Assembly: GCA_002943765.1 (NCBI GenBank)
Contig: PQWQ01000003.1
Coordinates: 2,665,501 to 2,729,500 of the forward strand
Length of the DNA: 64,000 nt
Reading direction: 5' to 3'
Origin: Psoroptes ovis
Taxonomy: Eukaryota; Arthropoda; Arachnida; Sarcoptiformes; Psoroptidae
Part shown: positions 38,212 through 48,854 of the stretch, one piece after another
How positions within the stretch are numbered: the stretch's first letter is position 1
Layout of the letters: each line of letters starts with the position of its first letter
Notes under the pieces: model-generated
The model's input: only the letters and a program-made list of their open reading frames with translations
What the model was told of the DNA's origin: nothing
Databases searched by the model: none
Position numbers and translations under genes: made by a program

Positions 38212-38333
38212 TGTTATGAGGTGAGACCTATTGGGTCGCAATAGACGATTAGGTAGCAATAGGTACCTCATATATAAACGACGTACACTCCAGCCATCTA
38301 GTCACTGTTCACTAGTCTCTCGTGCCTGCAACA
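38212..38333 (+). repeat. 5' LTR of the copia element
   Basis: 122 bp, TGTTATG...GCAACA, with a TATATAAA box near 38270. It is followed immediately by TGGTAGCAGAGC. Confidence 0.95.
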
Positions 38334-38345
38334 TGGTAGCAGAGC
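38334..38345 (+). other. Primer-binding site of the copia element
   Basis: TGGTAGCAGAGC abuts the 5' LTR and has the form of the copia-group site that pairs with an internal part of initiator tRNA-Met, known as the half-tRNA primer of this group. Confidence 0.75.
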
Positions 38346-38484
38346 TCTACCCACGAATTTAAATTTTAACTTTGTGAATTTTTATACTTGTGAATTTTTT
38401 CAACGGCTTTTTATTCTTCTTTGCTTTAATCTATAAATTAATTGTGAAAAATAATAACATTTACCATCGTGTGAAGTAATTAAA

Positions 38485-41400
38485 ATGGTTGAAACTAGAA
38501 GTGCATCAAACAATATGGCGAATGAAAATAATTTGGTTGATTCCTTGCGAAATTTGGTAAACAATTTGGTTGATTCCTTGCGAAACTTGGTGATGGCTGA
38601 AAATCAACGTCCAAAAATCAATCCAGCACCACTGAATATAAAATTTGATGGAGACAATTTAAAAGATTGGCTTTTCGAACTTAAATTATGGGCGATCGAA
38701 AGCAAGTGTGATGAATTGTTGGACGTTGACCAAATGATAATTGGAAAAGAAGAAGACATCAAAATGATAAGAGCAACAATCTTGCGAAACATGAATCGAG
38801 ATATCGCCATGTTGGTTTGTGATAAGAATTTACCATCTGAGATCATTGAAGAATTGAAAGCAAGATATGAACAGTCGTCCAGCAGAAAGATGGTTCAATT
38901 GCACGCAGAATGGAACGCAATTAAAATGAAACCTGATGAATCGTTACAGGCGTACATATCAAGATTTGACCTAAAATTACAAGAGGCTAATAAAGCCGGA
39001 GCAAATATTCCAAATGAAATCATTATTGACAAATTCCTCAAGAGCTTAACATCTAAATATGATTCTTATAAACAAGTCTTAGAAATGAGTGATAATCTGG
39101 ATTATCTTACAATCAAACAGAAATTAATTGGCATAAAATTTGATAATGATAATAATAACAACAGCCAAATTCCATCAAATCAAGCTTTTCAATCGAATCA
39201 ACAAAATTTTCAACGGTCGCGCAGAATGCCGCGTAAATGTTACAACTGTGGTTCAGCCAATCACATTATTAGAAATTGTCCAACCGCCATTTTGCAACGT
39301 CAGCAGCGCCAACAATATGGCCGACAAAACTTCAACCATCAAAGGCGAAATGTCAACAGTCGTCGCGCATTGTTGTCACAGCAAGATGAAAGTGAAAGCA
39401 TTGAACAACACTACGCATTCGCCGTACCAGACAGCAACAATTCAAATGAGTGGTATGTCGATAGCGCTTCATCGAACCACTACTCCAACAGTGATTTGAA
39501 CTTCAAGAACAAGCGCAATCATATTTCAACGGTTTTGGCGGCCAATGGCCAGCAATGTTCAGTGCAATCGATTGGTGATATGGATTTGAAAACAGAAAAT
39601 GGAGTCGTGATGAAATTAAAAAACGTCCAATATATACCAGAATTTGAGAAAAACTTGCTTTCGGTTCCAGCAACCTGTGACCGCGGAAACATTGTCATTT
39701 TCAACCGTAACGAATGCATCTTTGTAGATGAAAATTGTGATTTGTATTTCGACGAAACTAAATTGAAAATGAAAGTTCCCCGAAAAAATAATGCTTATGT
39801 ATTCAATGCAAATAAAACAAATTTTGACAATTATCCCATGTCTCTATTTAATGACGAAAACAATGCTTTCGCGGTAATACCTTGGCATCGTAGATTTGGC
39901 CATCCAGGCATAAACAAATTATCCAGAATGTTGAACACCACAATCAGACATTTAGATTGTGAAGAATGCAATATGACCAAAATTGTTAGGACTTCTCATC
40001 CTGAGAGATTTGAAAATTTCAAATTGATGCAACGTGTCAGTGCTGATATTATGGGCCCGTTGCCTGATTCGTTTGCTGGCCATAAATATGTATTACATCT
40101 AGTTGAGCATTCATCTTCATTTGGTGGTGTCTACATGATCAAGACAAAAACAGAAGCGGTAAAATATGTCATCGATTTCATCAATTATTGCGAAAATCAA
40201 ACAAACAAAAAATTGAAAGAGTTTTTCTCAGACAATGGCACTGAATTCATAAATTATCAGTTGCAATATCATTTGAAACAGAAGGGTGTAGCATTTTTAA
40301 CATCAGCACCGTATACACCTCAACAAAACGGAAAAATTGAGAGGAGAAATCGCACTTTGATGGAATGTGCACGCACATTACTCAAAGACGCTAGAATGCC
40401 TGATGATTGTTGGCATTTAGCCGTAGGCTGTGCAAATTACCTTATCAATCGATGGCCATCAAGACGAATGTACGTTCCATTCGAGAAATTTACTGGTCAG
40501 ACCGCAGTGTATAAACACATGAAAATATTCGGATCATTGGTTTATTATCGACTAAGTGACAACATGATACCGAATAAATTTGAATATCGCGGTTCCAAAG
40601 CTGTGTTTGTTGGGTACACAGAATCGTCAAAAAACTATTTGCTGATGGACCCAAAGACCAGAAATGTCTTCAAAGCCTGTGATGTTGTGTTTAAAGAAGA
40701 GATCATGGGTTTTCCCGAAATTATGAATAACGCTTCGAATGAAATGCCGAGCGTATCTACAGCAAATAGTAATGATAATGGAAATACAAATATTGCCTGT
40801 GCAACAAGTAGCACAGATGTGATTACATACAAACAGGCCATTGAGTCAGCAGATCATGACAAATGGGAAGCGGCCATGGATCAAGAATTGAAGAGCTTGA
40901 TCCAGAAGGGTGTGTATGTAGTGGTGGATCAAGCTCCGAAGAAACCGATTTCAACGAAGTGGGTTCTGCGAAAGAAATCGGATGGACGCTACAAAGCCAG
41001 ATGTGTGGTTCGAGGATTCGAACAATATGGAATCAACAATCTGTACGCGCCCACACTTCACACATCATCGTTATTATCAGTATTGAGCGTTGCGCTGACC
41101 AGAGGGATGGCGATAAGACAGTTTGATATCAGCACAGCGTTTCTAAATTCAAAGCTGGAAGAAGAAGTATATGTAAATCCTCCGCCAGGAGTGAAAGATA
41201 AAGTTTGGCGATTAAATAAGGCGCTCTACGGCTTGAAACAAGCCCCTAGAGCTTGGTACCAAACTCTGGCCAACTATTTGAAGATTAATTTGAGATTAAA
41301 AAGTTCCCTGGCTGATCCATGCGTCTTCTATGACACGCATGTGATCTTGGCTGTTTATGTTGATGACATCATTATAGCGGGAACAGACGAATCGATAGTC

Positions 41401-42276
41401 AACAGCATCATTAACAAAATCAAAGTGAAGTTCGAGATACATGACGTCGGCGATTGTTCCAACTATTTGGGTATCAATATAGATGTCAACGATAATGTTA
41501 TATACCTGGATCAAAAAGCCTATATTGATAATGTATTAGAAAATTTCGGCATGATCGAATGTAATCCAACGCAGATACCAATGGATGATTTTATTGATTT
41601 CAATAATTGTCCAATCGACAATAAGTATCCGGTGAAAGAGCTGGTGGGCAGTTTAAATTACATCGCGTCCCGGACCAGACCAGATATTGCGTTGTGTACT
41701 TCGTATCTGGGACGATTCGCCGACAAACCGAGTGAACAACTGTGGAATGCGTGCAAACGTGTCCTCAGGTATCTTAAAGGAACCAAGAACCAACGGCTGA
41801 AGATCAAGCCTGTTGAAGATCAGATCATCAATGTGTATACAGATGCGAGCTTCCGATCTGATAATAACTGTCATTCAACAAGTGGTACACTCATTATGAT
41901 GGATAAATCGCCAGTGTACTGGTCATCGAAGAAGCAGCAACGTCTAGCTCAATCAACTAGTGAAGCTGAATTGACCGCGGCGCTAGAAGGCTGGAAATCC
42001 GCCGAGCCGATTCGACAGCTGCTGCAAGAATTTGGAATGAAATTAAAAATGAAACTTCACATTGACAACAGTGCTGCAGAAGCCATCATGCGTAATAACG
42101 CATTTAAGAGATCGCGATATTTCGATTACGATCAGAAGGTTCTGGTCTCGAAATTGAATGAAGATAATAATCTAATATTGAATAAAGTACCGACATCTGA
42201 ACAACTGGCTGATGGTCTGACGAAGCCGCTGAACAAAATCAAACTTCAACAGTTTACTGGCAGTGTACTCGTTTAG
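38485..42276 (+). CDS. Copia gag-pol polyprotein (gag, protease, integrase, RT, RNase H)
   Basis: A single frame of 1263 residues. Domains in order: gag; a CCHC knuckle CYNCGSANHIIRNC at about 251-264; aspartic protease WYVDSASSNH; the integrase HHCC region and core with SADIMG, FSDNGTEF and GKIERRNR; RT with FDISTAFLN and YVDDIIIAG; and RNase H with VYTDASF. All expected catalytic acids are visible. The protease box reads DSA rather than the more usual DSG. Near the N-terminus an 11-residue unit (NLVDSLRNLVN) is tandemly repeated. The gene makes the particle and enzymes that copy and integrate the element. Its base composition is less AT-rich than the host genes, as expected for an independent element. 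Confidence 0.95.
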   Translation: MVETRSASNNMANENNLVDSLRNLVNNLVDSLRNLVMAENQRPKINPAPLNIKFDGDNLKDWLFELKLWAIESKCDELLDVDQMIIGKEEDIKMIRATILRNMNRDIAMLVCDKNLPSEIIEELKARYEQSSSRKMVQLHAEWNAIKMKPDESLQAYISRFDLKLQEANKAGANIPNEIIIDKFLKSLTSKYDSYKQVLEMSDNLDYLTIKQKLIGIKFDNDNNNNSQIPSNQAFQSNQQNFQRSRRMPRKCYNCGSANHIIRNCPTAILQRQQRQQYGRQNFNHQRRNVNSRRALLSQQDESESIEQHYAFAVPDSNNSNEWYVDSASSNHYSNSDLNFKNKRNHISTVLAANGQQCSVQSIGDMDLKTENGVVMKLKNVQYIPEFEKNLLSVPATCDRGNIVIFNRNECIFVDENCDLYFDETKLKMKVPRKNNAYVFNANKTNFDNYPMSLFNDENNAFAVIPWHRRFGHPGINKLSRMLNTTIRHLDCEECNMTKIVRTSHPERFENFKLMQRVSADIMGPLPDSFAGHKYVLHLVEHSSSFGGVYMIKTKTEAVKYVIDFINYCENQTNKKLKEFFSDNGTEFINYQLQYHLKQKGVAFLTSAPYTPQQNGKIERRNRTLMECARTLLKDARMPDDCWHLAVGCANYLINRWPSRRMYVPFEKFTGQTAVYKHMKIFGSLVYYRLSDNMIPNKFEYRGSKAVFVGYTESSKNYLLMDPKTRNVFKACDVVFKEEIMGFPEIMNNASNEMPSVSTANSNDNGNTNIACATSSTDVITYKQAIESADHDKWEAAMDQELKSLIQKGVYVVVDQAPKKPISTKWVLRKKSDGRYKARCVVRGFEQYGINNLYAPTLHTSSLLSVLSVALTRGMAIRQFDISTAFLNSKLEEEVYVNPPPGVKDKVWRLNKALYGLKQAPRAWYQTLANYLKINLRLKSSLADPCVFYDTHVILAVYVDDIIIAGTDESIVNSIINKIKVKFEIHDVGDCSNYLGINIDVNDNVIYLDQKAYIDNVLENFGMIECNPTQIPMDDFIDFNNCPIDNKYPVKELVGSLNYIASRTRPDIALCTSYLGRFADKPSEQLWNACKRVLRYLKGTKNQRLKIKPVEDQIINVYTDASFRSDNNCHSTSGTLIMMDKSPVYWSSKKQQRLAQSTSEAELTAALEGWKSAEPIRQLLQEFGMKLKMKLHIDNSAAEAIMRNNAFKRSRYFDYDQKVLVSKLNEDNNLILNKVPTSEQLADGLTKPLNKIKLQQFTGSVLV

Positions 42277-42283
42277 AAGGGTG

Positions 42284-42405
42284 TGTTATGAGGTGAGACC
42301 TATTGGGTCGCAATAGACGATTAGGTAGCAATAGGTACCTCATATATAAACGACGTACACTCCAGCCATCTAGTCACTGTTCACTAGTCTCTCGTGCCTG
42401 CAACA
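42284..42405 (+). repeat. 3' LTR of the copia element
   Basis: 122 bp and identical to the 5' LTR. It is followed by TTCGA, the second copy of the target duplication. Confidence 0.95.
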
Positions 42406-42410
42406 TTCGA

Positions 42411-43629
42411 ATTTTTGATAATTTCAAGTTTGAAATAATCAAAAATTAAAGCCGTTTTTACAATTTGAAATCAAACTATTTTCCCTTGAAATAATTTGAA
42501 CAAAATGTATCCTAAGGCAATGGAAAATTAATCAAAAATCCATGATGCTGGGAGCGAATTGTCTCAAATCTCGTAATTGATCCATATATTTTGCCCTTTG
42601 TTTAAAAGGTACGTTCAATTTACACTTGTAATATTAAGTTACACGAATAAAAAAAAATCAAAAATCAGGTTAACGAAAAAATACATTCGTTCATCAAGAT
42701 TCATTAAGATTTTGGCTCTTTTTCAATTCGAGGCCACAACCTTCTTTTCGTTTCTTCTCGTTCAGCAAAACGCTCAATGATCTTTGAAATGTGTTTAAAG
42801 AGATCAAACACGAATCAACTTGTTGGCCAACTTTGACCGAAGAATAAGAAGAAGCAGCATAACAAAAAGAAGATATTGGCGGGTAAAAAGATGGCGAAAT
42901 CTTGAATGCAAAAACATGAAAAAAGTTGAATGAATTTTAGAAAAAAAAAGAAAACTTGCTTCAATACACTTGGTGTTTAAAGCTTTTTCTATTCATTCAT
43001 TGTTCATCCATTCATTGATTCAAAACTAAATTCAATTTTTTTTTTTGTTGATTTTCGTTCTCTTTTTATTTTCAAAACAACATAAATATGATTCACAATT
43101 TTTTTTTCAAATATCAATCAACTCTATTGTGCATATTATCAAATTGAATGAATGGTCGTTTGTGAAGCCCCAACTTTTACACTACCATAGTCCTTGTGTA
43201 TCGTTGAAATTATCGTTGGCAAAGAATTCTTCGCAAAGATAAAATTTTTGTTGTTGAATCAAAATGTCTTGTTAATGGTGAATGGTCATGCTTGTATGAA
43301 TTTTTGGTAAATGAATGAATGAAATATTTCTTATTTTACTCAAAATTATTTGAGTGTTCATCATCATCATCATCATTACTTGTTGTATTGATAGCGAGAG
43401 TGAAGCATTTTGTTTGTTTATTTGGTGATTATTTTTGTTGAACAAGTGAGTAGCAAGAATATTTGGCTGTATGGTATTTGTGCTCCACAAGTTTTGAATC
43501 TTTACCTGAAGCTATTTTGTTGCACCAAAAAATTTTTGAAATTTTCCAAATTTTTTTCTATTTTATCCAATGAATTAATTTGTATCAACAAGTAAAATTA
43601 AAAATAAATAAATAATTGAATAAATAAAG
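42411..43629. other. Region upstream of the PTP-PEST-type gene
   Basis: Before the copia insertion this was part of the roughly 1.3 kb shared by two head-to-head genes, RBMX2 and the phosphatase. It contains TTGGCGGG (42876-42883, E2F-like) and AAGATGGCG (42888-42896, YY1-like); both are weak guesses. Open frames here look non-coding. Confidence 0.45.
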
Positions 43630-46600
43630 ATGGGAAAATCATCATCATTACGTAATGTTTTGAAAAATTTCCTTAATCATTATGAAACATTAGAACAAAG
43701 TTTAATTGAAACAAAAAATAAAATCAAAGAAATAGCTGAAAGTGGTAGCCAACAAACGCCAACATTATCATTGTATGCACAAGAATTTCTCAAGCTAAAA
43801 GAATTAACTGAATCATTGAAAAATGATGAAAATTGTCCAATGTATGAAGGACATAGTGATGTTAATCGAAAGAAAAATCGTTATAAAGATATACTTCCAT
43901 GTATGTTTTAATGAATGTCTTATTTATTTGATTCAATTTATTTTCTGTTCATTTTTTAATCACTAAACAGATGATAATAGTCGTGTGATATTATCTGAAT
44001 ATCCAGGTGTACCTGGTTCTGATTATATAAACGCAAATTATGTACGCGGTTCATCTGGTAATCAACGAGCTTATATTGCATCGCAAGGACCGTTGCCAAA
44101 TACATTAGTAGATTTTTGGCGAATGATATGGGAAACAGAAGTTTTGGTCATTGTGATGGCTTGTAATGAACGTGAAGCCGGCAAATATAAATGTGAGCCT
44201 TATTGGCCATTGAATACAGACGAGAAACAACAATATGGGAATATAACTGTTGAACATGTGAAATGGCGTCAAGTGTGCCCAGATTTTTTAGTGCGCACAT
44301 TCAAAGTATGTGCTGATAATGAAGAACGTACAATTTGCCAATTTCATTATACAACATGGCCTGATCATGGGGTACCGAGTTCAGTACAACCAATTTTGGA
44401 ATTAGTACGATTAATGCGCGATGTGCAATCAACAGAATCAAGACCAATACTAATACATTGTAGTGCTGGATGTGGTCGTACCGGAACTTTATGTAGTATT
44501 GATTATGTATGGGCACTATTACGAACCGGAAAACTTCGTGAAGATTTTAGTTTGTTCGAAATTATCAGTGATATGCGTAGACAAAGGATTGCCATGGTGC
44601 AAACTGTTGAACAATATATTCTTTGTTATCGAGCTGTGGCAACATTATTCGAACAGCATTTAAAATTAATTGATACACATACATATGAAAATGTTGATGA
44701 TGATGGCGAACCATTAGGTATTAAAAATTCAATCCTTTTGAATGAATATGATGAGAATGAACAACAACAACAAAAGCAGGATAAAAATGGAAAAAATCAC
44801 ACATCCAAATCATTATCATCTGCATCATCATCATCATCAGATTCTGTGTCATCTAGTACATCATCATCATCATTGTCATCATTAACAATGAATAATGATA
44901 ATGACAATAATATTATTAAAAATGATAATCTAAGCAAAACATCATTAACCAATTCAAATTCGAATGATGTCATTGATTCAACATCAAAATCAAATAATGA
45001 AAATGATTTGAAAAATTTAAATTCAGAGGAAATACATAATGTTGCCGATGAAGATGCACAAATGTTTATGGACAATGAACAAAGACCTGAAAAATTAATT
45101 GGAAAAGCAACCGTTATTAGAAGGCCAAGTATTGCGAAATTGAAGGCTATTTTCGATAATCCACAACAACTACAGCAGCCAAAACAATTCGATCATAATT
45201 CTGATAATCAGCAATCATCATCATCGACTTCATCACCATTATCATCTACAAATCAATCAACGGTGACAAATTCTACTATGAGTAGTGTTAATAACAATCA
45301 TATAGGTCACAGTCGTTTACAGCGAAGTCAAAGTATAAAAGAAAATTTTCGTAATTTTAATTTCAATTTTCATCTTGAGATTAATCAACCAAAATTACCA
45401 AATCGCAAAACTAAAAGCTACACAATGAGTGCAACAAAATTAAGTGTTTATAAGAAAAATTTCAATTTTTCAGACTTCATGTTCAACCCAGAAAAAACAT
45501 CATCATCATCATCGACTCGTAAAAGAGTTCAAGATATTTGTTTTGATCGTAATGGTTCTCAAACAACAAATAATGATGATGATGGTGATGGCGATGAATC
45601 ATCATCACCAGAAGCGTCACCAATCGAAATTGAAGACAATAATAATATTGATGAGTATAAGAAAACATCAAAACAGCAGCATTCATTTAAACTTACACCA
45701 ACCAAGAAATCTGTGATTACTGATCAAGAATCCAAAAATAATAATCAACACAATTACAATAATAAAATGAATCGCCCTCCATCGCTCGATGAATCGACAA
45801 GGAATGCGCCACCAAAACCACCTCGAACATATCAACATGTGTATGATGATTCTTGTATAATTAAAACATCGGAAGGTAGATTGATTGTAACTGTTGCACA
45901 ACCAATTCATCATCATCACAATCAACATCGTATCAATAATAATAATTATGAACAAAGCAGCAACAATGGTCAATACCCGCTAGAATCGATATACGATCAA
46001 TTAGGTGCACGTAAATTCACCTATCAATCATCACCTAATTTGGCAACAATGGCTGCTACATTTTTTCCATCATCATCAGCTGCTGCTGTAATGCCTCAAC
46101 CTATAATCAGGCAAACTAATGAAATCGGTGGACAATTTCCTCATATCAATAATTCAACGTCTCAACATCATAATTATAATGTCCACCAAAATTATCAACA
46201 GCAACCGCAGCAACAATCCTTACAACAATCATCAAATAAATACTGTGATGTCGCCGTATCGAATGCCATTTATTCGAATCCATTGATATCAAAATCATTT
46301 CCGCTTCAACCACCAGCGGCGATGATCTCAAATCCACAATTGATTCATCAACATCAACAGCAACAAACATCAAATCAATTACAATTCAACAATAGTGTTT
46401 ATGGAAATTATTCACAATATGTTGATATGTTAAATTTTCAACAGCATCAAGCAAAGCCAATCATTTTGCAGCCGCATGGATATTATGAGCCGATATATGG
46501 CAGCACAAAAACTTCTTCCTTGAATCAACAATCGAATCAAAATTCTCAATATTTGAATCATACATCATCATTGGTGGTTCCACCTGTACAATCATCTTCA

Positions 46601-47443
46601 TCATCGACGGCACAACAAATGATCTCAACGCATCAGCAACAGCATATGCAACCATATCGTACAAAATCATTGACAGCAAAATTATCAACCAATCAAACAA
46701 ATGAATTAATTTATGGCAATCCGAAATTAATTAATCTCAACAATAGTGATAATGCTATCATGCATCAACAACTACAAGGTTTCGACATCAATAATAAATT
46801 AAAAAATCAGAAAATATTGAAAGAAAATATTTATACTGAAATTCAAATAAAGCCATCACCACCTTCATCTACCAGGACTAACGCTAATGAAAATAAACAG
46901 CCATCCATTGATAATGGAAAAGAATCTTCTTCAACGACAACTTCGACATCAAATCGATTCAATTTGTTATATCGAGCGTTTAAATTATTTGGATTTTCTT
47001 CTTCAACTGCCAATACTAATAGTAATAATGAAAATAATAATAGTGGTTCATCTTCAGCAACATCATCGGTAAAAAATTTTTCAATTTCAAAAACGACGAC
47101 AACAAATTCATCAAAAAATCTTAAAAGAAAAACCCCTGCAAATATTAATTGTGATAATAATAATCCAGTAACCATTCAACAAGCATCACCTGTTACAACG
47201 AATTTAAAAATTCAAAATGGAATTCTCAACAATTCAAATGTACCGATTAATCCAATCAATGGTTAGTCCGATAAATGAACCATAAAATCTTTGTTAATTA
47301 TGAAAATTCTTTTTTTAGGACAACCCTTAACAAGACCGCCGCATTCACATCGATTCAATCATCATCCATCGCCTAATCCTCATCATAATCTTACACATCA
47401 ACAAGCCAATGGACAACCTGCAACACAATGGACACAAGTCTAA
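43630..47443 (+). CDS. PTPN12: PTP-PEST-family protein tyrosine phosphatase (PTPN12/18/22 type)
   Basis: Exons are 43630-43900, 43971-47261 and 47319-47443, with introns of 70 and 57 bp, giving 1228 residues. It is a cytosolic phosphatase that removes phosphate from tyrosine residues of adhesion and signalling proteins. The catalytic domain covers about residues 50-345: NRYKDILPYDNSRV, the WPDHGVP loop with the general acid Asp, and the P-loop HCSAGCGRTG with the nucleophile Cys. CGRTGTLCSIDYVW in place of the commoner AGxGRTG-xxxA is characteristic of the PEST subfamily. The remaining 880 residues are Ser/Asn/Gln/His-rich and disordered, with a proline motif APPKPPRTYQ. The protein ends WTQV, which fits a class I PDZ ligand. 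Subfamily is secure; one-to-one orthology with vertebrate PTPN12 is not. Confidence 0.88.
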
Positions 47444-47526
47444 ATTATGTTTCGAATTTTTTTTTTTTGTTTTAATTTATTTATTTATTTAAATAATTTG
47501 TACATAAAATTTTTTTTTATTGTCGT

Positions 47527-48621
47527 TCAGACCTCTATCAGTCTTTGTTGACGTCGTTCTAAATATCTTTGCCTGGCTTGCTCGAAAACATCACCAATAG
47601 TTCGTTTAGTGAATAATTTTTCAATCAATTCTGCACGTGTTAATTTCGGTTTTGGTGGTTCTGATGATTCAGATGGTTGCGATTCCGGCATTGTTTCTGT
47701 GGCAGATGTTTTATCAGGATTCTTGGTCGAAGAATCATCTTTAACGATCTCTGGAGGGTTTTCAGATGGCGGTTGTTCAGTGATATTATCTGCAGACTCT
47801 TTCTTCTTATCATCTTTCTTTTGATTGTCAATTTTGGTCTCTTTTTCTTTGTCTGATTTTTTCGATTTCTTTTTCGGCATTTCTTGTCCTATTTGATCAT
47901 CATCAACATCATTATCATCATCATTGATGTCTCTTTGACGTATTTTCGATTTATTTCTTGATTTGTTGAATACAATTTTTTCTTCTGATCTATCTTTTGT
48001 TTCTTCCGAATCTTTTTCTTTAAACATGTCATTTTTATACAGACTACGATAAAATCCATTCATATCTTGATGCTTTGTTACATCTAACATTTTTTCCAAA
48101 TGATCTTGTTTTTCCATTTCTTCATATGTTTTACGCATTTCCTCTAATTTATTGCGATATGCTGATGTAACAAATGATTCTTTATCTTTAAATTCTTCAC
48201 CTTCATTTTCACGTTCTTTTTGTATTTTACGTTCAAAACGTAATTCATTTTCAATTTTTCGTGTTTCAGCCATTTTCAATAGATTGTTTATATATTTTGG
48301 TTTTTTATCCATTTGTTCTTTGTTCAAATTCGTTGATTTTGAATGTTGTTGTTGTTGTTTGATTTCGTCATAAATTTCATCATATTGAAATATGGTTGGA
48401 TCAATATCCATTGCATTTTTGATATTTGTTTTTGTTTGACGTTTTTTATTTGATGATTGATTATAAATTTGTAACATCATTGGATTTGTATTCATTTGAT
48501 TATCATCATCTTCAGAATCTGAATCATTACCAAAAACTGATGAAGTTTTTTGCAGTAATTTTGGCGCTTTTGGCGGATTTTTTTGATTCAATTTTATTAA
48601 ACCATATTTTTTTGGTTCCAT
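47527..48621 (-). CDS. NSRP1: Nuclear speckle splicing regulatory protein 1 (CCDC55)
   Basis: A single exon of 364 residues. Family features: N-terminal KKYGLI and LQKTSSVFGNDSDSEDD, then a charged coiled-coil region with KPKYINNLLKMAETRKIENE, ESFVTSAYRNKLEEM and DVTKHQDMNGFYRSLY. An acidic, Lys-rich tail ends in a conserved-looking helix LTRAELIEKLFTKRTIGDVF. In vertebrates this protein sits in nuclear speckles and affects splice-site choice. An AATAAA signal on minus lies at 47516-47521, only a few bases after the stop, so the 3' UTR may be very short. It is tail-to-tail with the phosphatase (83 bp) and head-to-head with PSMD2. Confidence 0.88.
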   Translation of the reverse strand: MEPKKYGLIKLNQKNPPKAPKLLQKTSSVFGNDSDSEDDDNQMNTNPMMLQIYNQSSNKKRQTKTNIKNAMDIDPTIFQYDEIYDEIKQQQQHSKSTNLNKEQMDKKPKYINNLLKMAETRKIENELRFERKIQKERENEGEEFKDKESFVTSAYRNKLEEMRKTYEEMEKQDHLEKMLDVTKHQDMNGFYRSLYKNDMFKEKDSEETKDRSEEKIVFNKSRNKSKIRQRDINDDDNDVDDDQIGQEMPKKKSKKSDKEKETKIDNQKKDDKKKESADNITEQPPSENPPEIVKDDSSTKNPDKTSATETMPESQPSESSEPPKPKLTRAELIEKLFTKRTIGDVFEQARQRYLERRQQRLIEV

Positions 48622-48854
48622 GTTTGATGTAATTCAAAATAAAAATGAAAACAACTTGAAATTTTAATGACTATTTGAACACAAACAACTATTTCTACAC
48701 TTAAGGTGAAGATTTTTGCCTTACTATTTTCTCCGTGAATCAGCATTTTGATTATTATCATTTCATTTATTGTTTGCTTATTTCATTTATATTTTTACCG
48801 ATTCTTTTTGTCAAACTTATTGATTAAAAAAATATTCAATAATCTCTAAAAAAA
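48622..48854. promoter_or_regulatory. Divergent promoter region NSRP1 / PSMD2
   Basis: 233 bp between two opposite start codons must hold both 5' UTRs and both promoters. No clear TATA box or named site was identified. Confidence 0.55.

Larger units (their letters stand above)
38212..42405 (+). mobile_element. Full-length Ty1/copia LTR retrotransposon
   Basis: 4194 bp with two LTRs of 122 bp that are identical base for base, a 5-bp target duplication TTCGA (38207-38211 and 42406-42410), a primer-binding site directly after the 5' LTR, a purine tract (AGAAGGG) before the 3' LTR, and one uninterrupted gag-pol frame. Identical LTRs and an open frame indicate a very recent insertion of a potentially mobile copy. 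The integrase-before-RT order defines the copia group. Confidence 0.96.
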
